This document shows, piece by piece, positions 9,096 through 18,712 of a stretch of DNA of 46,908 nt; the first letter of the stretch is position 1, and every line of letters starts with the position of its first letter. The notes beneath the pieces are model-generated. The model worked only from the letters and a program-made list of their open reading frames with translations, was not told where the DNA came from and ran no database searches. Source of the stretch: Lonsdalea britannica (lineage in GTDB: Bacteria; Pseudomonadota; Gammaproteobacteria; Enterobacterales; Enterobacteriaceae); assembly GCF_946477055.1 (NCBI RefSeq), contig NZ_CAMKXG010000002.1:1-46908 (forward strand), read 5' to 3'. The position numbers were made by a program, and so were the translations under genes.

Positions 9096-9797
9096 ATGCA
9101 GTTTTATATTATTTTGGTGGCTCCGGCGCGGGCTGAGAACGTGGGCGCGGCGGCGAGAGCGATGAAAACCATGGGGTTCACCCGGCTGCGCATCGTCGAT
9201 AGCCATGCGCATCTGGAGCCCGCCGCACGGTGGGTCGCTCATGGCTCTGGGGATATCCTGGACGGCGTTGAAACTTTTAGCTCGCTCGCCGATGCAGTGG
9301 CTGACGTTGATTTTACCGTTGCCACCACGGCGCGCAGCCGCGCCCGTTTTCACTATTACTGCACGCCGACCGAATTGCAGGGGGTGATGGAAGAGAAACG
9401 CAGTTGGGTTTCTTCCGCCGCGCTGGTGTTTGGCCGTGAAGACTCCGGGCTGACCAATGAGGAGCTGGCGCTGGCCGATGTCCTGACCGGCGTGCCGATG
9501 CAGGCGGACTATCCTTCCTTAAACCTGGGACAGGCGGTCATGGTGTACTGCCATCAGCTGTCGTCGCTGATGAATGTGCAGCGGGATAATGCGCCGGTAG
9601 CGCAAGCGGGGCAGTTGAACGCGCTGCGCCAGCGTATGGATCGCTTGCTGGTGGATATCGGGGCGGAACAGGATGCCAAACTCAAGGATTGGCTGCATCA
9701 GCGTTTAGGCATGCTCGAACAGCGGGACACCGCAATGCTGCATATGCTGCTGCATGACATCGAAAAAGCCCTCTCGAAAGAAAATCAGGGGAAATGA
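9096..9797 (+). CDS. lasT: TrmH/SpoU-family RNA methyltransferase LasT (YjtD)
   Basis: Predicted SAM-dependent tRNA/rRNA 2'-O-methyltransferase of the SPOUT class; the target is not established by sequence. The 233-residue protein (E. coli 228) starts MQFYIILVAPARAENVGAAARAMKTMG, with the SpoU motif 1 Asn and Arg. It has motif 2 LVFGREDSGLTNEEL near residues 109-123 and motif 3 YPSLNLGQAVMVYCHQL near 139-155; the knotted SAM-binding fold is formed by these. AGAGG lies 7 bases before ATG. It lies just upstream of the threonine operon, as in E. coli. Confidence 0.92.
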   Translation: MQFYIILVAPARAENVGAAARAMKTMGFTRLRIVDSHAHLEPAARWVAHGSGDILDGVETFSSLADAVADVDFTVATTARSRARFHYYCTPTELQGVMEEKRSWVSSAALVFGREDSGLTNEELALADVLTGVPMQADYPSLNLGQAVMVYCHQLSSLMNVQRDNAPVAQAGQLNALRQRMDRLLVDIGAEQDAKLKDWLHQRLGMLEQRDTAMLHMLLHDIEKALSKENQGK

Positions 9798-9922
9798 GTT
9801 TTTTGAAGTCAAATATAAGACTTGGTTATTTTTCATAAATCAATCTGTGGCGGTTTGTAAATTTACTGGTTTATCTGTCTGTCTGGCGATGTGGGGAACA
9901 GGGGCGAAAAATCAGAAATCCA

Positions 9923-9951
9923 TTGACTTAGCGGTGTGATTGCCCTAACTA
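9923..9951 (+). promoter_or_regulatory. thr operon promoter
   Basis: TTGACT (9923-9928), a 17-base spacer, and TAACTA (9946-9951). The -35 and the next bases are the same as those of the E. coli thr promoter. Transcription would start near 9958, about 38 bases before the leader peptide. Confidence 0.75.
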
Positions 9952-9995
9952 ATAGGGCCAGAAAAAGTTTATTACGAACGAGATACGACTATTCC

Positions 9996-10067
9996 ATGCG
10001 TCCATTTAGCCTGATCACCACGATTATTATTACCATCACCGATACGATGTATTGCGGTGCGGGCTGA
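9996..10067 (+). CDS. thrL: thr operon leader peptide
   Basis: A 23-codon leader, MRPFSLITTIIITITDTM...AG, carrying five threonine and five isoleucine codons within residues 7-17. Stalling there when charged Thr- or Ile-tRNA is scarce would favour antitermination. The end of the gene (GTGCGGGC, 10057-10064) is complementary to the 5' arm of the terminator (10091-10098), so it can form the alternative antiterminator. The sequence differs from the E. coli leader, but the composition and position are diagnostic. Confidence 0.92.
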   Translation: MRPFSLITTIIITITDTMYCGAG

Positions 10068-10091
10068 CGCGTAAAGAAGAATCCAAAAAGG

Positions 10092-10120
10092 CCCGCACTT
10101 CACAGTGCGGGTTTTTTTTT
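10092..10120 (+). terminator. thr attenuator terminator
   Basis: CCCGCACT (10092-10099), loop TCAC, AGTGCGGG (10104-10111), then nine T. This is the rho-independent terminator competing with the antiterminator described under thrL. A second hairpin, GGCAGG/CCTGCC (10123-10128/10135-10140), follows before thrA. Confidence 0.93.
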
Positions 10121-10208
10121 ATGGCAGGCGAAATCCTGCCTGCCACAAGCGGCAATCAAGAATGCAGTGAGCGTTTTTGTTGACGGAAATTCAGGAGAAC
10201 AGATAAAA

Positions 10209-12668
10209 ATGCGAGTGTTGAAATTTGGCGGGACTTCGGTGGCAAATGCGGAACGGTTTGTTCGCGTTGCCGACATTATTGAAAGTAATGCACGGCAGGG
10301 ACAGGTTGCCACCGTCTTGTCCGCCCCGGCAAAAATTACCAACCATCTGGTTGCGATGATCGAAAAAACCGTTGCCGGACACGACACTGAGACGCATTTT
10401 AACGAAGCACTGACGATTTTCTCTTCGCTGTTGTCCGGATTGGAAAAAGCGCAGCCGGGTTTCCCTTACGCCCGTTTGAACACGCTGCTCGATCAGGAAT
10501 TCGCACTCATCAAGCAGGTACTTCATGGTATCTCCCTTCTGGGCCAGTGCCCGGACAGCGTGAACGCCGCCATGATTTGCCGCGGTGAAAAATTGTCCAT
10601 CGCGATCATGGAAGGTTTGTTCCAGGCGCGCGGCTATCAGGTTTCGGTCATTAATCCGGTCGAAAAACTGTTGGCGCAGGGACACTATCTGGAGTCCACC
10701 GTCGATATCGCCGAGTCCACCCGTCGCATCAACGAACAGGCTATTCCCAAAGAGGACGTAATCCTGATGGCGGGCTTTACCGCCGGTAACGAGAAGGGTG
10801 AACTGGTGGTGCTGGGCCGCAACGGCTCGGATTACTCCGCCGCCGTGCTGGCCGCTTGCCTGCGCGCGGAATGTTGCGAAATCTGGACCGATGTCGACGG
10901 TGTTTACACCTGCGACCCGCGTCAGGTTCCGGACGCGAGGTTACTGAAGTCCATGTCGTATCAGGAGGCCATGGAGCTCTCCTACTTCGGCGCCAAAGTC
11001 CTCCACCCTCGCACCATCGCCCCCATCGCTCAGTTCCAGATCCCCTGCCTTATCAAAAACACGGAAAACCCCAAAGCGCCCGGCACGTTGATCGGACTCG
11101 ACAGCTCCGACAAACAGTATCCCGTGAAGGGCATCACCAATCTCAGCAATATGGCGATGATTAACGTCTCAGGCCCGGGGATGAAAGGCATGATCGGGAT
11201 GGCGGCCCGCGTATTCGCAGCCATGTCCCGTTCCGGGATTTCCGTCGTGCTGATTACTCAGTCCTCTTCCGAATACAGCATCAGCTTCTGCGTTTCTCAG
11301 AATGAACTGCGTCACGCGTGCAAAACGCTGGAAAGCGAATTCTATCTGGAGCTGAAAGAGGGCGTGCTCGATCCGCTGGATGTGATTCAGCGACTGGCTA
11401 TCATCTCTGTGGTCGGCGACGGTATGCGCACGCTGCGCGGCCTGTCGGCGCGTCTGTTCACCGCGCTGGCCAGCGCGAACATCAACATCGTCGCCATTGC
11501 GCAGGGGTCGTCCGAACGCTCCATCTCCGTCGTGGTGAACAACGATGTCGCCACCACCGGCGTGCGCGTGGCTCATCAGATGCTGTTCAACACCGAACAG
11601 GTGATCGATGTCTTCGTGATTGGCGTCGGCGGCGTCGGCGGCGCTCTGCTGGAACAGATTCATCGTCAGCAGCCTTGGCTTAAGCAGAAACATATCGACC
11701 TGCGCGTGTGCGGCATCGCCAACTCCAAAGCGCTGTTGACGAACATCAACGGTATCTCGATGGACAACTGGCGCGAAGATCTGGCGAAAGCCCGCGAGCC
11801 GTTCAATCTGGAAACGCTGAGCCGTCTGGTGAAAGAGTACCACTTGCTGAACCCGGTTATCGTGGACTGCACCTCCAATCAGGCTGTGGCCGATCAGTAT
11901 GTGGATTTCCTGAAAGACGGTTTCCACGTCGTCACGCCGAACAAGAAAGCGAACACCGGCAGCCTGAACTATTACCATCAGCTGCGTGATGCGGCGGCCG
12001 CCTCTCGCCGTAAGTTCCTGTACGACACTAACGTGGGTGCGGGTCTGCCCGTGATTGAAAACATGCAGAACCTGCTTAATGCGGGCGATGAACTGGTTCA
12101 ATTCAACGGGATTCTGTCCGGTTCGCTATCCTTTATCTTCGGCAAGCTGGATGAGGGTATGACGCTGTCGCAGGCGACTCTGCTGGCGAAAGAAAAAGGG
12201 TATACCGAGCCGGATCCTCGTGACGATCTGTCCGGTATGGACGTTGCGCGTAAATTGCTGATTCTGGCGCGCGAAGCGGGCTATGAGCTGGAGCTGGACG
12301 ATATTCTGGTCGAATCCGTATTGCCGGACAGCTTCGATGCGTCTGGCGATGTGGCGACCTTTATGTCCCGCCTGCCGGAACTGGACGGCGAGTTTGAACG
12401 CCGTGTGGAAAAAGCGCGCGACGAAGGGAAAGTGCTGCGTTATATCGGTATGATTGAAGACGGTCAGTGCAAAGTCGCCATCAGCGAGGTGGGCGGCAAT
12501 GATCCGTTGTTCAAGGTCAAAGACGGTGAGAACGCCCTGGCCTTTTACAGCCGCTATTACCAGCCTCTGCCGCTGGTGCTGCGCGGTTACGGAGCTGGAA
12601 ACGATGTGACGGCGGCGGGTGTTTTCGCCGATCTGTTGCGTACCTTGTCATGGAAGGTGGGAGTGTAA
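10209..12668 (+). CDS. thrA: Bifunctional aspartokinase I / homoserine dehydrogenase I
   Basis: Catalyses the first and third steps from aspartate to threonine, with feedback inhibition by threonine. The 819-residue product (E. coli 820) starts at ATG 10209 with [17 protein letters not shown], preceded by AGGAG; an upstream in-frame GTG at 10167 would add 14 residues not seen in the family. The aspartokinase domain is about 1-290 ([18 protein letters not shown]), the tandem ACT regulatory domains about 310-460, and homoserine dehydrogenase about 465-819 ([12 protein letters not shown] nucleotide-binding loop; [21 protein letters not shown]). The thrA stop is separated from the thrB ATG by two bases, implying translational coupling. 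Confidence 0.97.
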   Translation: MRVLKFGGTSVANAERFVRVADIIESNARQGQVATVLSAPAKITNHLVAMIEKTVAGHDTETHFNEALTIFSSLLSGLEKAQPGFPYARLNTLLDQEFALIKQVLHGISLLGQCPDSVNAAMICRGEKLSIAIMEGLFQARGYQVSVINPVEKLLAQGHYLESTVDIAESTRRINEQAIPKEDVILMAGFTAGNEKGELVVLGRNGSDYSAAVLAACLRAECCEIWTDVDGVYTCDPRQVPDARLLKSMSYQEAMELSYFGAKVLHPRTIAPIAQFQIPCLIKNTENPKAPGTLIGLDSSDKQYPVKGITNLSNMAMINVSGPGMKGMIGMAARVFAAMSRSGISVVLITQSSSEYSISFCVSQNELRHACKTLESEFYLELKEGVLDPLDVIQRLAIISVVGDGMRTLRGLSARLFTALASANINIVAIAQGSSERSISVVVNNDVATTGVRVAHQMLFNTEQVIDVFVIGVGGVGGALLEQIHRQQPWLKQKHIDLRVCGIANSKALLTNINGISMDNWREDLAKAREPFNLETLSRLVKEYHLLNPVIVDCTSNQAVADQYVDFLKDGFHVVTPNKKANTGSLNYYHQLRDAAAASRRKFLYDTNVGAGLPVIENMQNLLNAGDELVQFNGILSGSLSFIFGKLDEGMTLSQATLLAKEKGYTEPDPRDDLSGMDVARKLLILAREAGYELELDDILVESVLPDSFDASGDVATFMSRLPELDGEFERRVEKARDEGKVLRYIGMIEDGQCKVAISEVGGNDPLFKVKDGENALAFYSRYYQPLPLVLRGYGAGNDVTAAGVFADLLRTLSWKVGV

Positions 12669-12670
12669 TC

Positions 12671-13600
12671 ATGGTCAGAATTTATGCACCGGCCTCCATC
12701 GGGAATGTGAGCGTTGGGTTTGATGTCCTGGGCGCGGCTGTTTCGCCGATAGATGGTTCTTTGCTGGGAGACTGTGTCTCCGTCAGCGCGGCTGATGAAT
12801 TCAGCCTGAAGAATGAAGGGCGCTTCGTCAGCAAACTGCCGACTGAGGCCCGCGAGAACATCGTTTATCAGTGCTGGGAGCGTTTCTGTCAGGAACTCGG
12901 CAAAACCGTGCCTGTGGCGATGACGCTGGAAAAAAATATGCCTATCGGCTCCGGTCTGGGCTCAAGCGCCTGCTCCGTGGTCGCCGGGCTGATGGCAATG
13001 AATGAATTTTGCGGTAAACCGCTGGATGACAATCGTCTGCTGACGCTGATGGGCGAGCTGGAAGGCCGCATTTCGGGCAGCGTTCACTACGATAACGTTG
13101 CGCCGTGTTTTCTGGGCGGCATTCAGCTGATGGTGGAAGACTGCGGGATCGTCAGTCAACCCGTGCCGGGGTTTGACGACTGGCTGTGGGTGATGGCTTA
13201 TCCCGGCATCAAGGTGTCGACCGCCGAAGCGCGGGCGATTCTGCCTGATAGCTACAGTCGCCAGGACTGTATTCGTCATGGCCGCTACCTGTCTGGCTTT
13301 ATTCACGCATGTCATACCGGCCAGGCTGAGCTGGCGGCGACCTTGATGCACGATGTGATTGCGGAACCTTACCGCACCCAGCTGCTGCCCGGTTTCGCCG
13401 AGGCACGACAGGCGGCGCAGGAAATCGGCGCGCTTGCGACCGGGATTTCCGGTTCCGGTCCGACGCTCTTCTCAGTCTGCAACGATAAAGTGGTCGCGGA
13501 GCGTCTGGCGGACTGGCTGCGGGTAAACTATCTGCAAAATGACGAAGGTTTTGTTCATATTTGCCGTCTGGATACGTCCGGCGCGCGACAATTGGGATAA
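12671..13600 (+). CDS. thrB: Homoserine kinase
   Basis: Phosphorylates homoserine to O-phosphohomoserine using ATP; GHMP kinase family. The ATG at 12671 gives 309 residues (E. coli 310), beginning [21 protein letters not shown]. The ATP-binding glycine-rich motif [12 protein letters not shown] is at 91-102, and the C-terminal [13 protein letters not shown] motif is present near 265-280. An upstream in-frame GTG overlaps thrA and gives non-family residues. It sits 2 bases after thrA and 3 before thrC. Confidence 0.97.
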   Translation: MVRIYAPASIGNVSVGFDVLGAAVSPIDGSLLGDCVSVSAADEFSLKNEGRFVSKLPTEARENIVYQCWERFCQELGKTVPVAMTLEKNMPIGSGLGSSACSVVAGLMAMNEFCGKPLDDNRLLTLMGELEGRISGSVHYDNVAPCFLGGIQLMVEDCGIVSQPVPGFDDWLWVMAYPGIKVSTAEARAILPDSYSRQDCIRHGRYLSGFIHACHTGQAELAATLMHDVIAEPYRTQLLPGFAEARQAAQEIGALATGISGSGPTLFSVCNDKVVAERLADWLRVNYLQNDEGFVHICRLDTSGARQLG

Positions 13601-13603
13601 CGC

Positions 13604-14893
13604 ATGAAACTGTACAATCTGAAAGATCATAACGAACAGGTCGATTTTGCTCAGGCGATACGACAAGGATTGGGAAGCCAGCAAGGTCTGTTTTTCCCGC
13701 TGGATCTGCCGGAGTTTGATCTGACGGCGATCGATGAGCTGCTGGAGCAGGACTTCGTGACCCGCAGCAGTCGTATTCTGTCGGCCTTTATCGGTGACGA
13801 GCTGCCGCCGGAAACGGTCTACCAGCGGGTCAAAGCGGCGTTCGCTTTCCCTGCGCCGGTCGTCCCGGTCAGCGAAGATATCGCGGCGCTGGAATTGTTC
13901 CACGGTCCGACGCTGGCCTTTAAAGACTTCGGCGGTCGCTTTATGGCGCAGATGCTGGCGGAAGTCGCCGGCGATCAGCAGATCACCATTCTGACCGCAA
14001 CTTCCGGCGATACCGGTGCCGCGGTGGCGCATGCGTTCTACGGTCTGGAAAACGTGCGCGTCGTTATCCTGTATCCGCGCGGCAAAATCAGCCCGCTGCA
14101 GGAAAAACTGTTCTGCACGTTGGGCGGCAACATCCATACCATCGCCGTCGACAGCGACTTCGATGCTTGTCAGGCGCTGGTGAAACAGGCGTTTGACGAT
14201 CAGGAACTGAAAGATACGATCGGTCTGAACTCCGCTAACTCCATCAACATCAGCCGCCTGCTGGCCCAGATCTGCTACTACTTCGAAGCTGTGGCGCAGC
14301 TGCCGCAGGAAGCGCGCAATCAGCTGGTCGTCTCGGTACCGAGCGGCAACTTCGGCGATCTGACCGCGGGTCTGCTCGCCAAATCGCTGGGCCTGCCGGT
14401 CAAACGTTTCATCGCCGCGACCAATGCGAACGACACCGTGCCGCGCTTCTTGCAGAACGGCGCATGGCAGCCTAAACAGACGGTCGCCACGTTGTCGAAT
14501 GCGATGGACGTCAGCCAGCCGAACAACTGGCCGCGCGTGGAAGAGCTGTACCGTCGTAAAAACTGGCAGTTGAATACGCTGGGCTTTGGTGCGGTCAGCG
14601 ACGAGACCACTAAAGAGGCAATGCATGAGCTGGAAGCGCTGGGTTATACCTCTGAGCCTCATGCGGCCATCGCTTACCGTCTGCTGCGCGATCAGCTGCA
14701 GCCAGGAGAGTTCGGCCTGTTCCTGGGAACGGCGCATCCGGCGAAGTTCAAAGAGAGCGTGGAAGAGATTCTGGGTAAACCGCTGGAGCTGCCTGCCGCC
14801 CTGGCGGAGCGCGCCGATCTGGAGCTGCTGTCTCACCACTTCGGTGCTGACTTCGCCCAGCTTCGTCAGTTCCTAATGGAACTGCCGCGCTAA
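13604..14893 (+). CDS. thrC: Threonine synthase
   Basis: PLP enzyme converting O-phosphohomoserine to threonine, the last step of the pathway. The 429-residue product (E. coli 428) has the PLP lysine Lys107 in HGPTLAFKDFGG, the phosphate-binding TATSGDTGAAVAHAFYG segment, and SVPSGNFGDLTAG. Third gene of thrLABC, starting three bases after the thrB stop. A perfect 12-bp hairpin follows the gene. Confidence 0.97.
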   Translation: MKLYNLKDHNEQVDFAQAIRQGLGSQQGLFFPLDLPEFDLTAIDELLEQDFVTRSSRILSAFIGDELPPETVYQRVKAAFAFPAPVVPVSEDIAALELFHGPTLAFKDFGGRFMAQMLAEVAGDQQITILTATSGDTGAAVAHAFYGLENVRVVILYPRGKISPLQEKLFCTLGGNIHTIAVDSDFDACQALVKQAFDDQELKDTIGLNSANSINISRLLAQICYYFEAVAQLPQEARNQLVVSVPSGNFGDLTAGLLAKSLGLPVKRFIAATNANDTVPRFLQNGAWQPKQTVATLSNAMDVSQPNNWPRVEELYRRKNWQLNTLGFGAVSDETTKEAMHELEALGYTSEPHAAIAYRLLRDQLQPGEFGLFLGTAHPAKFKESVEEILGKPLELPAALAERADLELLSHHFGADFAQLRQFLMELPR

Positions 14894-14905
14894 ACCACAT
14901 CGCGA

Positions 14906-14933
14906 GCCGTGAGGAGAGCCTTCTCCTCACGGC
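14906..14933. terminator. Perfect hairpin between thrC and galK
   Basis: GCCGTGAGGAGA (14906-14917), loop GCCT, TCTCCTCACGGC (14922-14933): a 12-bp perfect stem between two convergent operons. No T run follows on either strand, so it is a candidate bidirectional transcript end rather than a classical intrinsic terminator. Confidence 0.6.
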
Positions 14934-14963
14934 GCTGGCGAGCGTCCGGCGGCGTTGCAGGCG

Positions 14964-16130
14964 TTAGGCCAGCAAACCCGCGCCGTTGGATGGCTGGCTG
15001 ATATACAGCGTAGGTTGCAGGCCGGTGAGACGCGGGTATTCCCGCTCAATCACCGCGCCGATGTCCTGCGTCATGTCTACGGGAACCAGCGCCACCACAC
15101 AGCCTCCGAAACCGCCTCCCGTCATTCTCGCGCCTCCCCGATCGCCGACCTCATCCTGAATTAACTTCGCCAACGCATCGACGGGCGGGACCGTGATTTC
15201 AAAGTCGTCACGCATGGAAAGATGCGACTGCCTCATCAGCGTGGACAGGCTCGGCATATCGCCTGCGGTCAGCGCTTCGGCGGCGGACAGCGTACGGGCA
15301 TTTTCCGTGATGACGTGACGCGCGCGGCGCGCGGCAAGATCGTCCAGCCCGGCTTTTTCCTGCTCGAACTGTTCCAGAGAGACATCCCGCAGCGCAGTGA
15401 CGCCAAAATGGCGGGCCGCGATTTCGCACTGCTGCCTGCGCAGGTTGTATTCGCTGTCCACCAGACCACGATGGACGTTGGAATGGACGATCATGACGGC
15501 GATCCCTGTGGGCATTTTCACCCGAGAATGATCCAGCGAGCGGCAGTCGATCAGCAGGGCATGACCTGCGCGGCCCTGCGCTGAGATGTACTGATCCATA
15601 ATGCCGCAGCTACAGCCGACGAAGTCGTTCTCTGCCTGCTGTCCGTTCAGCGCGAGCTCAAGCTGGCTGAGCGACAGTCCATTCAACGCTTTAAAGGTTT
15701 GACCGATGGCGACTTCCAGCGACGCGGAGGAGCTTAATCCCGCGCCGGTGGGAACGTTGCCGACGATGGTCATATCCATCCCCGTCAGATTCACACCGCG
15801 CAGCCGCAGGCATTTCACCGTACCGCGAACGTAATTGGCCCAGCCGAAGGTGGGATGCGGCACAATATCCTGCGTCAGATCGAACTCATCCCGCTGACGA
15901 TCGTAATTAATGGCGACGACCCGGATGCGGCCATCATGACGCGGGCGGGCGGCGATCACGGTCTGATAGTCAATTGCGCAGGGCAGGACAAACCCCTCGT
16001 TATAGTCGGTGTGTTCGCCGATCAGATTGACGCGCCCCGGCGCCTGAACGAAGGCGGCCGGCGCGTAGCCGAATGACTCCTGGAATACCGCGGCTGCGGT
16101 CATTTTCAAATGGGTGATGCGAGTGGTCAT
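14964..16130 (-). CDS. galK: Galactokinase
   Basis: Phosphorylates alpha-D-galactose at C1 in the Leloir pathway; GHMP kinase family. The 388-residue product (E. coli 382) carries the galactokinase signature [17 protein letters not shown] (31-47), the ATP loop [13 protein letters not shown] (about 128) and [17 protein letters not shown] near the C terminus. ATG is at 16128-16130, nine bases after the galT stop, so galT and galK form one minus-strand operon. In E. coli galE precedes and galM follows; neither is present here, so the epimerase must be encoded elsewhere. Confidence 0.96.
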   Translation of the reverse strand: MTTRITHLKMTAAAVFQESFGYAPAAFVQAPGRVNLIGEHTDYNEGFVLPCAIDYQTVIAARPRHDGRIRVVAINYDRQRDEFDLTQDIVPHPTFGWANYVRGTVKCLRLRGVNLTGMDMTIVGNVPTGAGLSSSASLEVAIGQTFKALNGLSLSQLELALNGQQAENDFVGCSCGIMDQYISAQGRAGHALLIDCRSLDHSRVKMPTGIAVMIVHSNVHRGLVDSEYNLRRQQCEIAARHFGVTALRDVSLEQFEQEKAGLDDLAARRARHVITENARTLSAAEALTAGDMPSLSTLMRQSHLSMRDDFEITVPPVDALAKLIQDEVGDRGGARMTGGGFGGCVVALVPVDMTQDIGAVIEREYPRLTGLQPTLYISQPSNGAGLLA

Positions 16131-16139
16131 CTGTCAGCC

Positions 16140-17183
16140 TCAGGCGTGTTCGCGAAAGTGAATGTCGCTGACCGCCCGCAGGCGTTCTGCCGCCTGCTCC
16201 GCCGTCAGATCGCGCTGGCTTTCCGCCAGCATTTCATAGCCCACCATGAATTTTCGGATACTGGCGGAGCGCAGCAGCGGCGGGTAGAAGTGTGCGTGCA
16301 ACTGCCAGTGGTCGTGGCTTTCCGCCGTGAAGGGCGCTCCGTGCCAGCCCATGGAATAGGGAAATGAGCACTGGAACAGATTGTCGTAGCGGCTGGTCAG
16401 CTTTTTCAGGGCAAGTGCCAGATCGTCGCGCTGTCGGTCATTCAACTGCGGTAATCGCCGGACGGCGAATTTCGGCAGCAGCAGCGTTTCAAACGGCCAC
16501 GACGCCCAGTAAGGGACCACCGCCAGCCAATGCTCGGTTTCCACCACGGTGCGAACGCCCGCCTGTTGTTCGCGTTGCATGTAGTCGAGCAGCATCGGGG
16601 TTCCGTACCGCGTCAGATAGTCGCGCTGCTGCTGGTCTTCAATCTTCGCCTCGTTGGGCAGAAAATCATTGGCCCAGATCTGCCCGTGCGGATGCGGGTT
16701 GGAACATCCCATCATCGCGCCCTTGTTTTCAAACACTTGCACCCAGGGATAATGGGCACCCAGTTCTGCGGTCTGATCGCTCCAGGTATTAATGACGGCG
16801 CGCAGCGCGCGGAGGGGGAGCTGCGGGATCGTTTTACTGTGATCGGGAGAGAAGCAGATCACCCGGCTCAGCCCACGGGCGTTGCTCATCTGAAAGAGCG
16901 GATCCTCGCCCGGTGAGACGTCCGGGGTGTCCGGTAGCAGCGCTGAAAAATCATTGGCGAAGACAAACGTGCTGGCGTAGTCGGGATTGACCTCTCCAGA
17001 GATACGACGGTTGCCGGCACACAAGTAACAGCTCGGATCGTGGGCGGGCGGTGTCGTGAGATCGGGGTGATCCTGCTGTCCTTGCCAGGGCCGTTTGGCC
17101 CGATGCGGCGAGACCAGCACCCAGTCGCCCCTAAGTGGGTTGAAGCGTCTGTGTGGGTGTTCTGTAGGTTCAAACAACATCAT
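16140..17183 (-). CDS. galT: Galactose-1-phosphate uridylyltransferase
   Basis: Exchanges UMP between UDP-glucose and galactose-1-phosphate through a uridylylated histidine. I use the ATG at 17181-17183 because AGGAG lies 7 bases upstream and the 347 residues match E. coli (348); an ORF extension to 17228 adds residues with no family counterpart. Cys52 and Cys55 (SCYLCAGN) fit the metal site, and the active-site HPHGQIW triad is present around residues 164-170. Downstream are [22 protein letters not shown] and the conserved C terminus [13 protein letters not shown]. First gene of galTK, transcribed from the region with two gal operators. Confidence 0.95.
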   Translation of the reverse strand: MMLFEPTEHPHRRFNPLRGDWVLVSPHRAKRPWQGQQDHPDLTTPPAHDPSCYLCAGNRRISGEVNPDYASTFVFANDFSALLPDTPDVSPGEDPLFQMSNARGLSRVICFSPDHSKTIPQLPLRALRAVINTWSDQTAELGAHYPWVQVFENKGAMMGCSNPHPHGQIWANDFLPNEAKIEDQQQRDYLTRYGTPMLLDYMQREQQAGVRTVVETEHWLAVVPYWASWPFETLLLPKFAVRRLPQLNDRQRDDLALALKKLTSRYDNLFQCSFPYSMGWHGAPFTAESHDHWQLHAHFYPPLLRSASIRKFMVGYEMLAESQRDLTAEQAAERLRAVSDIHFREHA

Positions 17184-17268
17184 GGACGACTCCTGTGTCA
17201 TCACTGGGACCGATGCCCCGTGTTGCAAAGCGTTGATCCGCTTTTTGGGCGAGAGAAATTGATGAATT

Positions 17269-17284
17269 GTGTAATCAGTTACAC
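17269..17284. promoter_or_regulatory. gal operator 1 (GalR site)
   Basis: GTGTAATCAGTTACAC is a 16-bp near-perfect palindrome fitting the GalR/GalS consensus GTGNAANCGNTTNCAC, apart from AG for CG at the centre. It lies about 86 bases upstream of the galT start. Confidence 0.85.
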
Positions 17285-17356
17285 CCCATTTTATATAGGA
17301 ATGTGGCCTAAAATTGGCATACTGTTGAGCGGTGATTTGTTGTTTTTTTTGATTTT

Positions 17357-17372
17357 GTGTAATCGGTTACCC
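17357..17372. promoter_or_regulatory. gal operator 2 (GalR site)
   Basis: GTGTAATCGGTTACCC matches the same consensus except for the penultimate half-site bases. It lies 88 bp centre-to-centre from operator 1. Two operators flanking the promoter is the arrangement that supports repression looping in E. coli gal (there about 114 bp). Confidence 0.8.
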
Positions 17373-17596
17373 CATTTAAACAGCGGCGGATCATTTTGTG
17401 AAGTGCCGATAGAGGTAAGGACCGTGACCACGATCGCGTAAACGTATCGCGCCTGCGTGAGGTGCGGTAGAAGGTCGCAGGCTTAGGGTGAAAGCGGTAT
17501 ATTGAGCGGCATGGCGAGCGCTGTGTGTCGCCCCGTAATAGGCAATAACGTCAATGTGTGTGCCACTGCACGCCGTTACGTATACAGGAATGTGAT

Positions 17597-18607
17597 ATGG
17601 CTACCATAAAGGATGTTGCCCGTTTGGCGGGTGTCTCAGTTGCGACAGTGTCCCGTGTGATTAATGACTCCCCCAAGGCCAGCGTGGCGTCGCGCGAGGC
17701 TGTGACTCAGGCGATGGTGGCGCTGCAGTATCATCCTAACGCCAATGCTCGCGCGCTGGCGCAGCAAAGCGCCGAGACGATGGGACTGGTGGTGGCGGAT
17801 GTCTCCGATCCCTTTTTCGGCACCATGGTTAAAGCGGTCGAACAGGTGGCCCAGAGCGCTAAAAAGTTCCTGCTGATCGGCAATGGTTATCACGATGCCG
17901 AACAGGAAAAACAGGCGATCGAACAGCTCATTCGCCATCGCTGCAGCGGTTTGGTGGTGCATGCGAAAATGATCGCCGACGATGAGCTCGCCATGCTGAT
18001 GGACCATATTCCGCACATGGTGCTGATCAATCGGGTGCTGAAAGGTTATGAACGACGTTGCATCGCGCTGGACGATCGTCAGGGCGCATTTTTATCCACG
18101 CAGCATTTGATTCAGTCAGGCCATCGGCGCATCGGTTTCCTGTGTTCAAACCATCCTATTTCCGACTCAGCCGACCGTCTGCAAGGATATAAAGAGGCGC
18201 TGGCTAAACATCAAATCGCCTACGATGAGCGGTTGGTGGCGAGTTCTACCCCGGACGAAGCGGGCGGTGAGATGGCGATGACGATCCTGTTGAGTCGCGG
18301 CGGAGATATGACCGCGGTGGCCTGTTACAACGATTCGATGGCGGCGGGCGCGCTGTCGGTGCTGGATGATAACGGTATCGCGGTGCCTCAGGCGATGTCG
18401 CTGGTGGGATTCGACGATGTCCTGATCGCCCGTTATTTACGTCCTCGCCTCACCACGATCCACTATCCTGTCTCGGCGATGGCGGTACAGGCTGCGGAGC
18501 TGGCGTTGGCGCTGTTCGAAGGCAGAGAGCCGGCGGAGTCGACGCATCTGTTTCACCCCACGCTGGTGAGACGTCAATCGGTCGCAGGGCCGTCCGAGCC
18601 CCGCTGA
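17597..18607 (+). CDS. galR: Galactose operon repressor GalR
   Basis: LacI-family repressor. The 336-residue product (E. coli GalR 343) begins MATIKDVARLAGVSVATVSRVINDSPKAS, the helix-turn-helix plus hinge, and has the periplasmic-binding-protein-like sugar domain with LVVADVSDPFFGTMVKAVEQVA, LLIGNGYHDAEQEKQAIEQLIRHRC and VACYNDSMAAG. These segments resemble GalR more closely than GalS. ATG at 17597 is preceded by AGGA; an earlier in-frame ATG at 17558 lacks support. Divergent from galTK with the two operators between, so regulator and target are linked, unlike E. coli, where galR is far from gal. Confidence 0.93.
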   Translation: MATIKDVARLAGVSVATVSRVINDSPKASVASREAVTQAMVALQYHPNANARALAQQSAETMGLVVADVSDPFFGTMVKAVEQVAQSAKKFLLIGNGYHDAEQEKQAIEQLIRHRCSGLVVHAKMIADDELAMLMDHIPHMVLINRVLKGYERRCIALDDRQGAFLSTQHLIQSGHRRIGFLCSNHPISDSADRLQGYKEALAKHQIAYDERLVASSTPDEAGGEMAMTILLSRGGDMTAVACYNDSMAAGALSVLDDNGIAVPQAMSLVGFDDVLIARYLRPRLTTIHYPVSAMAVQAAELALALFEGREPAESTHLFHPTLVRRQSVAGPSEPR

Positions 18608-18712
18608 TGTCATCGGCTGTCCGTGCGCGATAAAGGGGATCGTCCTCTATCCCCGAGCGCGATACCGCGGCAGCCTCCGCATACCGATATGCGCTTCTGT
18701 GCGCTGAACGCC

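Noticed and set aside
11169..12101. 310-codon minus-strand frame inside thrA; similar ones inside thrC (13472-14839), ileS (35245-36519), talB and carB.
   Set aside because: All are antisense to well-supported genes and have compositions typical of complementary-strand reading. None resembles a family.
17436..17451. GCGTAAACGTATCGCG as a third gal operator for galR autoregulation.
   Set aside because: Only the left half fits the consensus; the right half does not.
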